This document shows positions 17,733-27,247 of a DNA stretch of 47,797 nt, piece after piece (the first letter of the stretch is position 1; each line of letters begins with the position of its first letter). The notes beneath the pieces are model-generated. The model searched no databases. It saw only the letters and a list, made by a program, of their open reading frames with translations, and had not been told where the DNA came from. This stretch comes from Jaenimonas drosophilae (Eukaryota > Euglenozoa > Kinetoplastea > Trypanosomatida > Trypanosomatidae): the NCBI GenBank assembly GCA_030849065.1, contig JASAON010001529.1, positions 1-47,797 of the forward strand. The letters run 5' to 3'. The position numbers and the translations under genes were made by a program.

Positions 17733-20030
17733 ATGAGGTTTGTTGGGGTGCCTGTAGATGCCAGTAAAAACATCGAAACTGGCAGTGACAATGCCGTTAG
17801 TGCGACGAGCAGTAGGCAGGCAGGAGGTGGTGGTGGTGGAGCCACTGCGTCTTCCATTGTCGTAGCCATTCGCAAGCGTCCACTATTAGATGGCCGTGAA
17901 AAAGATGAAAATGATATAGTTCGATGTACCGGTGGCAGCACCGTTGCGGTCTACGAGACTAGAACACGCTTAGATCTTACCCCCATCATTGAGCCCTCCC
18001 TTTTTAGCTTTGACGACGTCTTTGACGAGACCTCTACCAATGAAGAAGTGTATCAGCAATGCTGTCAGCCGCTCTTAGAAAGCGTTCGCGAGGGCGGTGG
18101 TGCGGTGATTTTTGCCTTTGGTCAGACGGGTAGTGGCAAGACCTTCACCATGTTAGGCAAGGAAGGGGCTCCTGGCCTCTACGGCTTGGCGGTGACGGAG
18201 CTTCTGCAGATGCGGGAGCGCGAGGATACGGAGCTCACCGCAAGCTTTTTTGAGGTTTACGGTTCTAAGCTGTTTGATTTGCTGAATGATCGTAGCGAGG
18301 TGAAGATGCTACAAGATGAGTACAAGAACATTCACATTGTAGGCCTGACGGAGCGCCGTGTTCGCTCCGTTGAGGACGTGCATGGGCTCATGATGAGTGG
18401 CCAGCAACTTCGATCCATTGGCACAACTCACGCCAACGATCGTAGCTCGCGGTCGCATGCTGTCCTGGAAATCCGTGTAGTACTTGCAGGTGGCGAACAA
18501 TATGGACGCATGACCTTTGTAGATTTAGCCGGTAGTGAACGAGCATCTGACACCGCAGAGTCGGATGCCAAGACACGTCGTGAAGGTGCGGAGATCAACA
18601 AGTCCCTGCTGGCCCTGAAGGAGTGTATTCGTGCCATGTCAATGCGCAAGCGGCACATTCCATTCCGTGGCTCCAAACTCACCCAAATTCTACGAGAGAG
18701 TTTTGTTGGCCGCTGTAAAACCTGTGTTATTGCCAACATCTCTCCGTGTCAGAGTCACTGCGAGGACACCCTCAACACCTTGCGCTATGCTGACCGCATC
18801 AAGGAGCTCAAGGGTCCTGTGAGTCAGGCCTTCTCGGAGTCCCCGACACCCTGCCGAAACTGTGGGTTGCCCATCTTTGTGGGAGACCGCCACGTGTGTA
18901 AGCGTCAGGTTGTTCAGTGCCCCCACTGCCGTGAGGAAATGGACAAGCCAGACTTGGAAACACACATCACCGAGTGCAAGGAGTTCCCGCTACGATGCCC
19001 GCATTGCAACGAGCGCATGCTGCGTGGGGAACTGACCAAACACAACCGCCGATGCTTCCGATTCCCAATGCGGTGTGGTACGTGTGGGCAGCAGGTGGTG
19101 AGGAATCTCATGGAGCGGCACATGCTCAATGACTGTATTGGGGCCAAGGAGAAGTGCCGATTCTGTGGCATTGTGTTTGCGCGCCAGGCTCTCGCCGCCC
19201 ACGAAGAAATCTGCGACTCCATGAAGGTGGCATGCCCCTTCTGCCTCAAGTCGGTCCGCAAGAAGCTTATGGAGGGCCATCAAAATGTGTGTAGCCTCAA
19301 CCCAGCTCGTCGCAAGCACGTGGACCCTCCTCCGCCCATCACGATACCAAATGCCGCACCAAGCTCACCCTATGGAGCCAATGGCGGCGCGGTGGCGAAT
19401 GAGAGACGTCCACGATCCAGCGTCACCTCCAGCTCCTCGATGAACGTCGTTTCCAAGGAACACCCCAATCGCACTACACAGTCCATGAAGGATGCCATCT
19501 TTGGCGGTGCGCATCACGCTCACAACCACGTGGGCCGCTCCCCGCAAGCGGCCCCAGACGCCAACATGGACATCGCCTTGCCCATGCCGCAGGTGTTGGA
19601 GACGTTGAAGTTCCCATCTCCCCATGGCGAGGCGGACGAGGTGAACTTCCATAGCCCGACCGCTGGACCACCAAATAGCACTCGTGTGCGTCAGGGAAGC
19701 ACAGGATCTGGCCGGAAGGTCAACCACAGTGGGCGATCTCCTGGAGTGGCGGCGGAGGATGAAGACCGCAACGTCGTCTGCCCCTACGCACGTTACGGAT
19801 GCCCGGTGAAGGTTTCCCGCCTCAACTTACCTGCACACCTCACGGAATCACTTCGAGACCACTTGGAGCTAGTGACGAGGTATGCCGATCGGATCGATGT
19901 GCAGAATGCGGAGCTTCGACGTTTGGTGGTTCATTCCAACAATACTCCAACCCAATCCGGCCACCAGACGCCCATCGGCAACGGAAGCCTCCCCAGCCAC
20001 CCTCAATCACGGAAGAGTCGCCGTCAGTGA
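17733..20030 (+). CDS. Kinesin-13 family motor with C-terminal TRAF-like zinc fingers
   Basis: This 765-residue protein has the motor near the N-terminus (~45-370). Visible motor motifs are VAIRKRPL, the P-loop GQTGSGKT (residues 130-137), switch I NDRSSRSH, switch II DLAGSER, LLALKECIRAM, HIPFRGSKLTQILRESFVG and LNTLRYADRIKEL. The last three are typical of kinesin-13, which depolymerises microtubule ends rather than walking. The class motif KVD in loop 2 reads RLD here (TRLDLTPIIEP). Residues ~375-525 contain about six Cys/His modules of the form CPxC-x(n)-H-x(3-5)-C (QCPHCREEMDKPDLETHITEC, RCPHCNERMLRGELTKHNRRC), like TRAF-type zinc fingers. A disordered Ser/Pro/His region follows, then one more C/H module (CPYARYGCPVKV) and a short C-terminal coiled coil. 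The start follows the AGs near 17553-17600. Confidence 0.93.
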   Translation: MRFVGVPVDASKNIETGSDNAVSATSSRQAGGGGGGATASSIVVAIRKRPLLDGREKDENDIVRCTGGSTVAVYETRTRLDLTPIIEPSLFSFDDVFDETSTNEEVYQQCCQPLLESVREGGGAVIFAFGQTGSGKTFTMLGKEGAPGLYGLAVTELLQMREREDTELTASFFEVYGSKLFDLLNDRSEVKMLQDEYKNIHIVGLTERRVRSVEDVHGLMMSGQQLRSIGTTHANDRSSRSHAVLEIRVVLAGGEQYGRMTFVDLAGSERASDTAESDAKTRREGAEINKSLLALKECIRAMSMRKRHIPFRGSKLTQILRESFVGRCKTCVIANISPCQSHCEDTLNTLRYADRIKELKGPVSQAFSESPTPCRNCGLPIFVGDRHVCKRQVVQCPHCREEMDKPDLETHITECKEFPLRCPHCNERMLRGELTKHNRRCFRFPMRCGTCGQQVVRNLMERHMLNDCIGAKEKCRFCGIVFARQALAAHEEICDSMKVACPFCLKSVRKKLMEGHQNVCSLNPARRKHVDPPPPITIPNAAPSSPYGANGGAVANERRPRSSVTSSSSMNVVSKEHPNRTTQSMKDAIFGGAHHAHNHVGRSPQAAPDANMDIALPMPQVLETLKFPSPHGEADEVNFHSPTAGPPNSTRVRQGSTGSGRKVNHSGRSPGVAAEDEDRNVVCPYARYGCPVKVSRLNLPAHLTESLRDHLELVTRYADRIDVQNAELRRLVVHSNNTPTQSGHQTPIGNGSLPSHPQSRKSRRQ

Positions 20031-20585
20031 TGTACGCCCTCATGGGCTCCATCACGAAAGTACAGCCCCTCCCCCCCCCCTTCATCATCTTCCCCTTCCC
20101 CTACCCCCTCCCCATCAAGGACCACCACCACCACTCATACACATGACATGGCTGAGATGTGCACCTTCACAACAGGTCCCATCGTATCCACTTGCTTGCT
20201 AAGCAGGTTCAGGTTCGCCACGCAATCTACGAAACACACGGTCAACCTCCTTGTACAGCTGCTTTTATTTCCCCCTTTCGTGCGCCATATTACTGGACTG
20301 GGGCACATGTTCTTGCTTCTTGCATGACTCGAGGCACTACCAATTTTCACTGAACACGTGTTCATTGTATCATGCCATATCCGACCATAATCGTATATGT
20401 GTGTATATATCTTTACTGCTGTGCCAGCCATTGTGCAGATGTGTGTGCGTTTCTTTCAAACTATGTACACTCACGTTGTGGACACACCACTTCCAAGAAT
20501 TCTCTTCTGTTGTGTGCTGTTAGCTTTCTTTCTTTCGTGTGTGTGTGTGTGCGAGGAGTAGTTAGTCAGTAGATCAACGCCAGTC
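20031..20585 (+). promoter_or_regulatory. Intergenic region with poly-C stretch and trans-splice acceptor
   Basis: A long pyrimidine run including a block of C lies at about 20066-20120, just after the kinesin stop. A second tract with a TG repeat (about 20521-20556) ends in GAG-GAG-TAG shortly before the next start. No gene is seen. Confidence 0.55.
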
Positions 20586-21011
20586 ATGCCTATGCCTGCC
20601 ACGGACGCCCTCACCGCCGATGAGCTGAAGGAGTACATTGCACTGAAGGAGGAGACGAGGCAGATCGTCGAGGCCAATGCTGAGCTCAAGCGGAAGCTCA
20701 GTGAAGAAAAATCAGAGCGTCGTAAAGACCTCCACGACGAGACACTCAGCGTGCAAAAGGCCAAAGCCATCGAGGAGCGTATTCGTCAGATCGAGGGACC
20801 CACCTCACCTGCCATCGCCTTGCACGATGAGCTTCAGCAGCTACGCCTGCAATGTGCGGCATATGCCGCCTCCATTGAAGATACGCGACTATACTACATT
20901 GAGATGTGCCGATTGCGTGGAGAGCTGGAGACTGCCACGACGCCAGCCACCGCACGACAAACGGAACTCATGTCGCAGGCATGGATCAAAACCAAATTAA
21001 CTGCCCGATGA
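20586..21011 (+). CDS. Small coiled-coil protein of unknown function
   Basis: This 141-residue protein is helical, with heptad-like leucine spacing at residues ~10-75 (TADELKEYIALKEETRQI, ANAELKRKLSEEKSERRK) and a second helix around LHDELQQLRLQCAAYAASI. It has no signal peptide, membrane segment or metal site. The ATG follows acceptor AGs at 20554-20570. I do not recognise a family. Small coiled-coil proteins of this type in kinetoplastids are often cytoskeletal or part of larger assemblies, but nothing in the sequence proves that. The 272-base gap after it carries a strong pyrimidine tract at about 21147-21210, which serves the next gene. Confidence 0.72.
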   Translation: MPMPATDALTADELKEYIALKEETRQIVEANAELKRKLSEEKSERRKDLHDETLSVQKAKAIEERIRQIEGPTSPAIALHDELQQLRLQCAAYAASIEDTRLYYIEMCRLRGELETATTPATARQTELMSQAWIKTKLTAR

Positions 21012-21283
21012 GATATTCTGCGTGAGGTATGTATCTCTCTCGCTCTGCTAGTGTAGTTGGTTTACGTGCATCCATCTTCAGCCCCCCTCCCCCTCCAAAA
21101 ATTTCTTCTATTTTTTGCACCACGCTAGGTAAATGCTTGAGCACCTCCGCGCTCTTCTTTCTTCTACTGTATTCCTCTCTCTTCACTTCTTCCTCTCTCC
21201 ACACCAACAACAACTTGTGTACGACACAACTGAACATCCAATAGCTTTAGGTGAACATCAACAACAGAAGAGGTTTCTGAATC

Positions 21284-22279
21284 ATGCGACCAGATTACAT
21301 GGGTGTGTTGTTCCTCTGCAGCGGGGTGATGTCCTTCAACGCGGGCATTTGGCAGTTCTTCCGCCGGGGTCAAAAGAAGCAGCTGATGGAGAACCACAAG
21401 AACCTCAACCTCCAACCCGTGGGCCACCTGCCACCCGAAGGTGCCAGTGTGAATGACTACGAATACCGTCCTGTGGAGCTGGAGGGAAGTCTGGACAACG
21501 AGGGCTCCTTCTTGGTGGGGCCTCGCTCTGTGCCGTCCTACAAGGGTGCCGCGCACACGGATGAGAGCCGTGGCGGTTTTTTGGTCCTCACGCCTTTTCA
21601 GATTGCCAACACGAAGGAGTTTGTGATGGTAAACCGAGGATGGGTGCCCATCGATGCGGGCAAGCACCGGACGATGCTATCGCAGTACATTGGCGAAGGG
21701 TTCTCCCAGGCGACCGTGCGTGGCATTTACCGCAAGGAGGAGTTCCTCGGTGGGTCCATCTTTTGGGGCCCCAACCCCGACAACGATGGGCCCGTGGCTG
21801 CCGATCTCTCCTGGTTGGTGGTGCGTCCATGGAACATGATCCGCAACTACTACCAACGGCGCTGGGGTCCCGCGGAAGTAGATCGCAAGGTCCAAGAGCA
21901 TGGAGAGCACCACTACTACGTTGAAATGGTGGAGGACTTCTCCGGCGATGATCAACGCATGGTCAACGGCCACGTGTGGCCCCGTCGTCGCGATCCGGAC
22001 GAGATCACTTACGTCCACCTCACTCCGATTGTGCATTCCATGTACATTGTGTTTTGGTTCTCCGTCACGGCGGGTTCCATGTACGGCATGTCCAAGTGCT
22101 GGAAGCGTCAGCAACAACTCTTCGCCCTGCGCAAGCTTGCACATGCGCAGTCCACCCAGCTAGAGAGCCGCCGTCAGAAGGAGGCGCAGGCCTACATGAA
22201 GGCTGTGGCGGATGTGGAGCGGCTCAGTCATGGGGGCTCTGAACCTGCAGGACACATTGCGAGTACGACGCAGAAGTGA
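21284..22279 (+). CDS. SURF1: SURF1-family cytochrome c oxidase assembly factor
   Basis: The 331-residue protein has the SURF1 plan. An N-terminal membrane helix (LFLCSGVMSFNAGIWQFFRR, matching the family's 'lG.WQ..R...K..L') is followed by the intermembrane-space domain, with YRPVELEGSLDNEGSFLVGPR and GGFLVLTPFQ...EFVMVNRGWVP as the family's signature blocks. A C-terminal helix (~IVHSMYIVFWFSVTAGSMYG) precedes a short basic tail. SURF1 acts in the inner mitochondrial membrane during assembly of cytochrome c oxidase, helping with haem a insertion into subunit 1. No cleavable presequence is obvious before the first helix. The middle region has an insertion around RPWNMIRNYYQRRWGPAEVDR compared with my memory of the family. 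The ATG follows the pyrimidine tract at about 21147-21210. Confidence 0.9.
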   Translation: MRPDYMGVLFLCSGVMSFNAGIWQFFRRGQKKQLMENHKNLNLQPVGHLPPEGASVNDYEYRPVELEGSLDNEGSFLVGPRSVPSYKGAAHTDESRGGFLVLTPFQIANTKEFVMVNRGWVPIDAGKHRTMLSQYIGEGFSQATVRGIYRKEEFLGGSIFWGPNPDNDGPVAADLSWLVVRPWNMIRNYYQRRWGPAEVDRKVQEHGEHHYYVEMVEDFSGDDQRMVNGHVWPRRRDPDEITYVHLTPIVHSMYIVFWFSVTAGSMYGMSKCWKRQQQLFALRKLAHAQSTQLESRRQKEAQAYMKAVADVERLSHGGSEPAGHIASTTQK

Positions 22280-22738
22280 TTGCGCAGGCATTGATGCGGC
22301 GTTCATTTTAAATGAATTGCCGTGCTCGATGGATCGTTGGCTCACGATGGATCGCATAAGTAGGGAACGGGAGGTCCGCGTATCGCTCACACGTAAAGCT
22401 TTTTTTTTTCCTTGCTCTGTTGATATGCGGTACATCTGCATCTCTTGCTGCTCATGTATACCTACCTTGTCTCGTTCTTCATGGTGCATCTTCAGTGTTG
22501 TTTCAGAGCACACACCATCACCAATAGAGTAGATCCTCTTCTTATCACCAAAGAAGAGGAGCAGTGACTTTGCCGTTTCGTCTTAGTTAGAGGCATATCG
22601 TTACACATTGTGGTGCCCAAGAAGCATACACAACAACACAACTTCATCACACACACACACACACACATAACTCATACATTTCCAATCTTCTTCACTAGTA
22701 CATCCACCAACACAACATTGTGGTACAGCCTTTCAGCC
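22280..22738 (+). promoter_or_regulatory. Intergenic region; CA repeat and acceptor for POLIB
   Basis: A T-run lies at about 22400-22409. A CA repeat covers about 22651-22669. A pyrimidine tract at about 22678-22698 ends in CTAG, 40 bases before the ATG at 22739. The open frame extends back to 22610 but has no ATG there, so it is 5' UTR. Confidence 0.65.
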
Positions 22739-25700
22739 ATGAGGCGTCTGGCAACGTCGCAGCTCTTCTCCTTCGCACCACTGCGTACCGGTGCAACCCT
22801 TGCATCACTCGTCAAGGCACAAGATGCGTGCCGTGGCGGCGGCAAGGTGGATAAGACGAGCTTGGCCGCCCTCCAGCATTTTCTGAATATTCGTCCAACC
22901 GCGGGAGCATCGGCAGAGAAGAGCGTTCGTGCCGTTGTGGCAAACGTGATGATGGAATCCAAGTCCGAGGAGACGTGCGATGCGCTGCGCCAACAGACGA
23001 TGGAGGAGCGTAAACGTGATGTGTACTCCATCTTCTTGGTTGGGGTAAATACCCGCACGAACAAGTGCGTCCTCTTCAGCGTCCTGGACGACACGGTCGT
23101 GGCGGAGGTTGGGGCCAATGTGAATAGCTGGGAGCTCGCTGACCAGTTGATGGCCTACACCAAGGGCATTCCGCAGTGCATCTTCATCCCCATCGTGGAC
23201 GATATCAAGGTGCGCGAGCAAGTGAAGAAGGTGATGGAGCCGTTCATGAACGCGTTGAGAGGCAACGGCCTCATGCCGGTAAGTCATGTTGATACGATGG
23301 AGCTCGCCGAATGTCTCTCGGCTCGCCCACCTTCCATGAAGGAGGCGATGAAGTTTGTGCGTCGAGGTGGTGCATCATCATCCTCAGCGGCCTACTCACA
23401 GAGTTGGTTTGCCGACCACTGGATGTACCTGCGTACTTTGGCATGCAAGGCATCCGACGACGACCCGCTGCGCACCTTGACCACCTACGTATCGCCGCAA
23501 TATCATGTGATGGTGGTGCACCTGGTGCGTGCGGGATCACGTGGCATGAACATCTCCATCTGGGACGTGCACCGCCATCGACGCTTCGTCGCCAAGGGCA
23601 TGCTCTCCGACATCCTCGCCTGCCTCTTCAGCATTCAATCACCACGGATGATTCTGGTGCCCACATACCGCACAGATCGGCCGCTGCTCTTCCGCTGCAA
23701 CGCCGCCTTGATGAAGGCTGGCCACCGGTGCTCCATTGTCTTTCCGTCGGAGCTGCGGTCAGAGTACCGCCAGGCCTTTCATTCCGACCCGTGCAGGTAC
23801 TGGGGCGAGCTGAAGGAGCTCACCAAGTCATTGGACGCCGACCTCATCTTCTCCACGCAGATGGCGGCTGGCGGTAAAATTCGAGAGTACCAAAAAAAGC
23901 ACCTTCGTGCCAATCCAGCGCTACGGAGTACAACCAAGGACGCCAGCAACACCGACGCCGATGCGGATGAAGCGTTGGCCTCACCATCCGCGGTGGAGAA
24001 GTGGGCGGCGCAGTTTTCAAACCCCAAGCGTCTACGTGCGGAGAAGAAGGAGAAGGAGATGTATACCAAGTACCTCGTCGTGGCCTTCTCCGCCACCGAT
24101 CACCCAGCCTACGGTCGGCCCAACAACCCCACCGCAACCATTAACCGTATCGTGAGTGTTGCGTTCACTGACTTCAGCGGCAACACACTAGAGCCGTGGG
24201 TGATGTTTTCGAGCCGAGAGGAGCTGCATCTCCCCTCACTGGACGCCTACGACGTGTTGGTGGTCCACGATGCGAAACACTTCTTGTTGTTTGTGTGGGA
24301 CAGCAAGGAGCTCCAGGCCTTCTTCCGGCGTGGAGGACGTGTGTGGTGTACGATGCTCGCCGAGTATCTCATTGACGCCCAACGCTGTCGCACGGGCAAG
24401 AATGCCCTTCACGACGTTGGTCTGCGCTACGGATGCACCTTGCCCATGAACAAGGTGATTGGAAGCACACAGGAGAGCCTCCCACTCTCTTTTCACCGCA
24501 ACTATCTTCTCGCCGCGGCCACCGCCACGATGCAGGTCTTTTCGGCACAGGTACGCAAATCACATGAGCAGTGCCAACTAGTGAGTGTGGCGCACCGGAT
24601 GGATTCCCTCCTCGCCATGACATCAATGGAGTTTTCCGGCATTCACGTGGATGCGGAGGTGGCCCAGAGTGAGTCTCGGGCGCTGAAGCATGCATCATCT
24701 GTGCTGGACAACTTGCTGGATGCCTATGTACCACCTGAGCTTCCCGTAGACCTACGCCACTACTTTGATTGGGGCTCACTCCCACAGCTCCATGCCTTCT
24801 TCTTTGGCGGGCGCATCACCGTGGGCCAGGGATTCACCACGCGGGAGAGCCCCACGTGGACCTCTAATCTGGTGCATTTCTGCCACCGCTTCGGGTCCTT
24901 GGACCTGATGGGCGGAGAGCTCCACGTGCAGCGCTATGCCGCCCAAGCTGGCATCTCCACCTCGGGGAATATGGTGCAGAAGGTGGTCCAACACCTCAAC
25001 AAGACCGGTGATGCCGCCAATAAACGCTTTCGCATGATCCTCTTTGACGTGGAGACGACGGGCCTCAACACCACCACGGATGAGATCATTGAGATTGGCC
25101 TCTTTGACCCGGTGGAGAACACAACCTTCACCACCTTGGTCAACCCACAACGTCGCATCACCCCACGCACCATCAACATTCACCACATCACCAACGAATT
25201 GGTGAAGGATGCCCCAACCATGGCGGTGGTCGCTCAGTCCATCGCCAAGTACCTCCGTGTGGGCCCATACGACGAATCCGGCGGAAATGACGTGGTTGTG
25301 CTGGTCGGCCACAACGTCTTTGGTCTCGATGAGCCGATGCTCCGTCGGGCTCTCGAGCTACACGTGCCCGAGGTGGATCATAACAGCATGCTCTTCTGCG
25401 ACTCAGTGGTGATGCTGCGCGCTTTGATGATGGAGATGAAGGGGGCCAAGGGAGCCAAGAAGCGTGCGGGCCAGGCACTGCTCGAGACCTTGACGAGCTC
25501 CCTGCGCCTCAACGCCCTCGTGGAGAAGCTCCGCCTCTCCAGCGAAGGGGAGATGCACCGCGCCGATACCGATGCCAAGGCCTTGTGGTTCGTCCTAATC
25601 GCCGCCTTCAATCTCAAAGGGAAGACGGCAGCGGAGCAGTGTGCGGGATTATGCCACGCCGCCGCCAAGACGTTGGTGGCCTTTCCAGGAGCAGGAGCCT

Positions 25701-27055
25701 TCGTCGCCCCCTTCCGCAAACGTGCCTCAACGGAGGTGATACTGCCTGGTGTGGCACACTCGTTGATATCCAGCCCCAAGTTGGTTCGTAGTCTGCAGGC
25801 CAAGGCTATTTCCGAGGAGGTTCTGCAATCCATGTACGTACGTGGGGTGAAGGTGGCGGGATTGCTGCTCCAGCGCCAGCGTCTCGATCAGCAAACGGCC
25901 CGCTTTCTGCAATCCAGTGATGGTGAGTTGGGGGCCATTCACGAAGATGGCGCGGTGCACCAACTCATCGACATGACCTCCACAACCACCTCACGGACTG
26001 CGAGCTCCTACCCGAGCTGCCAAAACATCCCCAAGGATGATAAATCGTCGGTGCGACGCCTCTTCACGTCTCGCTACGGCTCCAAGGGCCGATGCATTGA
26101 GGTGGATTATTCCCAGCTTGAAATTGTGGTGTTGGCCATCTTGTGCGGTGATGCACATCTCATCAAGGACCTCAACGCCGGGGTTGACTTCCACGTGAAG
26201 CGGGCGGAGTTCTTCAGCGGGCTGCCCTACGCGGAGATCTACTCCGGATACAAGAAGGGGGTGCCCAAGTACGTGGCGCTGCGACGCACGGCAAAACAGT
26301 TTTCCTTTCAGCGTTTGTACGGTGCGGGTACGTCGCTGCTGCATAAAACCACGCAGATTCCCATCAAGGATCTGGAGAAGTCCATCCAGGCGGAGAATGA
26401 GGAGTACCCCAGCATTGCACACTTTCATCAAGTGACGCGCGCCGTGGCACTGCGGCCCAACAACCCAGGCCTGCCAACACACTTCATGGTGGAGATGCCG
26501 ACGGGTGTACGCATGTGTTTCCGAACACGCGATGTGATTCTCAATCTCCCTCCACTTAAGAACTACCCCATTCAGGGTTATGGCGCGGAGCTGGCGCAGA
26601 TGATGGTTGGTCGGTTGTTCCGCCGCTTCGTGGAAACCAACTTTTACAAGAAGAAGGCGCACCTTATCAACTTTGTGCATGACTCCGTCTGGATTGATTG
26701 CCACGTGGATGTACTCCAGTTGTGTGTACGTGATACGACGGAGATTCTGTGCAACGTGCATCGCTATGTGCCCAAGGCCTTCCCTGGGGTTGAGATTCCG
26801 GTGCCGCTCAACGTTTCTGCGGCGTGCGGTATTGATATGTGCTCGATGGAGTGTATCGATGATGGTGACTTCACGCGGGTGGCGCACCAGCATCGCAGTC
26901 CGAGTTCGGAGAAGCTGCACAACATTGTAGATGGGCTCATCTCGAAGGAGGACGGCGGCCACACGGTGGAGGAAGAGGTGGAGGAGGTGAGCTCTGATGC
27001 TGGTGCGACGGAAGAGGAGGAGGAGGCCGACGGTGAGCACATTGTGGTGGTGTAG
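22739..27055 (+). CDS. POLIB: Mitochondrial DNA polymerase I-like protein IB (POLIB)
   Basis: The product is a 1438-residue family A DNA polymerase, close to the length I recall for trypanosome POLIB, which replicates kinetoplast DNA. The N-terminus MRRLATSQLFSFAPLRTGAT is a good mitochondrial presequence. Residues ~445-600 look like the usual Pol I 3'-5' exonuclease fold but without its acids: A449-F-S451 for D-x-E, F515 where the 'HNxKFD' aspartate belongs, and C537 for the last D. The thumb begins at ~620. A second exonuclease of DEDDh type is inserted in it (~765-960): D770-x-E772 in FDVETTG, GHNVFGLDEPML, and H940...D945 in HRADTDAKA, all intact. Polymerase motifs are A (D1123 in VDYSQLE), B (R1182...K1186...Y1194G) and C (VHDS, D1315, with S for the usual E). 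The tail is acidic. The ATG is the first after the acceptor. Confidence 0.95.
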   Translation: MRRLATSQLFSFAPLRTGATLASLVKAQDACRGGGKVDKTSLAALQHFLNIRPTAGASAEKSVRAVVANVMMESKSEETCDALRQQTMEERKRDVYSIFLVGVNTRTNKCVLFSVLDDTVVAEVGANVNSWELADQLMAYTKGIPQCIFIPIVDDIKVREQVKKVMEPFMNALRGNGLMPVSHVDTMELAECLSARPPSMKEAMKFVRRGGASSSSAAYSQSWFADHWMYLRTLACKASDDDPLRTLTTYVSPQYHVMVVHLVRAGSRGMNISIWDVHRHRRFVAKGMLSDILACLFSIQSPRMILVPTYRTDRPLLFRCNAALMKAGHRCSIVFPSELRSEYRQAFHSDPCRYWGELKELTKSLDADLIFSTQMAAGGKIREYQKKHLRANPALRSTTKDASNTDADADEALASPSAVEKWAAQFSNPKRLRAEKKEKEMYTKYLVVAFSATDHPAYGRPNNPTATINRIVSVAFTDFSGNTLEPWVMFSSREELHLPSLDAYDVLVVHDAKHFLLFVWDSKELQAFFRRGGRVWCTMLAEYLIDAQRCRTGKNALHDVGLRYGCTLPMNKVIGSTQESLPLSFHRNYLLAAATATMQVFSAQVRKSHEQCQLVSVAHRMDSLLAMTSMEFSGIHVDAEVAQSESRALKHASSVLDNLLDAYVPPELPVDLRHYFDWGSLPQLHAFFFGGRITVGQGFTTRESPTWTSNLVHFCHRFGSLDLMGGELHVQRYAAQAGISTSGNMVQKVVQHLNKTGDAANKRFRMILFDVETTGLNTTTDEIIEIGLFDPVENTTFTTLVNPQRRITPRTINIHHITNELVKDAPTMAVVAQSIAKYLRVGPYDESGGNDVVVLVGHNVFGLDEPMLRRALELHVPEVDHNSMLFCDSVVMLRALMMEMKGAKGAKKRAGQALLETLTSSLRLNALVEKLRLSSEGEMHRADTDAKALWFVLIAAFNLKGKTAAEQCAGLCHAAAKTLVAFPGAGAFVAPFRKRASTEVILPGVAHSLISSPKLVRSLQAKAISEEVLQSMYVRGVKVAGLLLQRQRLDQQTARFLQSSDGELGAIHEDGAVHQLIDMTSTTTSRTASSYPSCQNIPKDDKSSVRRLFTSRYGSKGRCIEVDYSQLEIVVLAILCGDAHLIKDLNAGVDFHVKRAEFFSGLPYAEIYSGYKKGVPKYVALRRTAKQFSFQRLYGAGTSLLHKTTQIPIKDLEKSIQAENEEYPSIAHFHQVTRAVALRPNNPGLPTHFMVEMPTGVRMCFRTRDVILNLPPLKNYPIQGYGAELAQMMVGRLFRRFVETNFYKKKAHLINFVHDSVWIDCHVDVLQLCVRDTTEILCNVHRYVPKAFPGVEIPVPLNVSAACGIDMCSMECIDDGDFTRVAHQHRSPSSEKLHNIVDGLISKEDGGHTVEEEVEEVSSDAGATEEEEEADGEHIVVV

Positions 27056-27180
27056 ATGCGGCATAGAGGTGCAGCAGCAGTAATCCTTTGGGTCGCTCAC
27101 TCTCACAGCACAAGTTCAACCATTTCATGTATGTCATGTGTTGGTGTAGTGAAAAACTGTACATGGTCTTCTCCAGATGT

Positions 27181-27224
27181 ATTCTTTTCTTCACCCTTAT
27201 TTCTGTGTTTTATTCTTACTGTAG
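27181..27224 (+). promoter_or_regulatory. Trans-splice acceptor for the 217-residue protein gene
   Basis: A pyrimidine-rich stretch ends in GTAG. It lies inside an open frame that begins at the POLIB stop, showing that the upstream part of that frame is untranslated and placing the start at 27248. Confidence 0.65.
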
Positions 27225-27247
27225 CTTTAGTAGTTGTCTTGACTGAC

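Noticed and set aside
22610..22738. Longer N-terminus for POLIB
   Set aside because: No ATG is present, it contains the acceptor tract, and the ATG at 22739 begins a good mitochondrial presequence.
25991..27106. Minus-strand open frame of 371 codons
   Set aside because: It is opposite the POLIB polymerase domain, whose motifs A, B and C prove the plus strand is coding.
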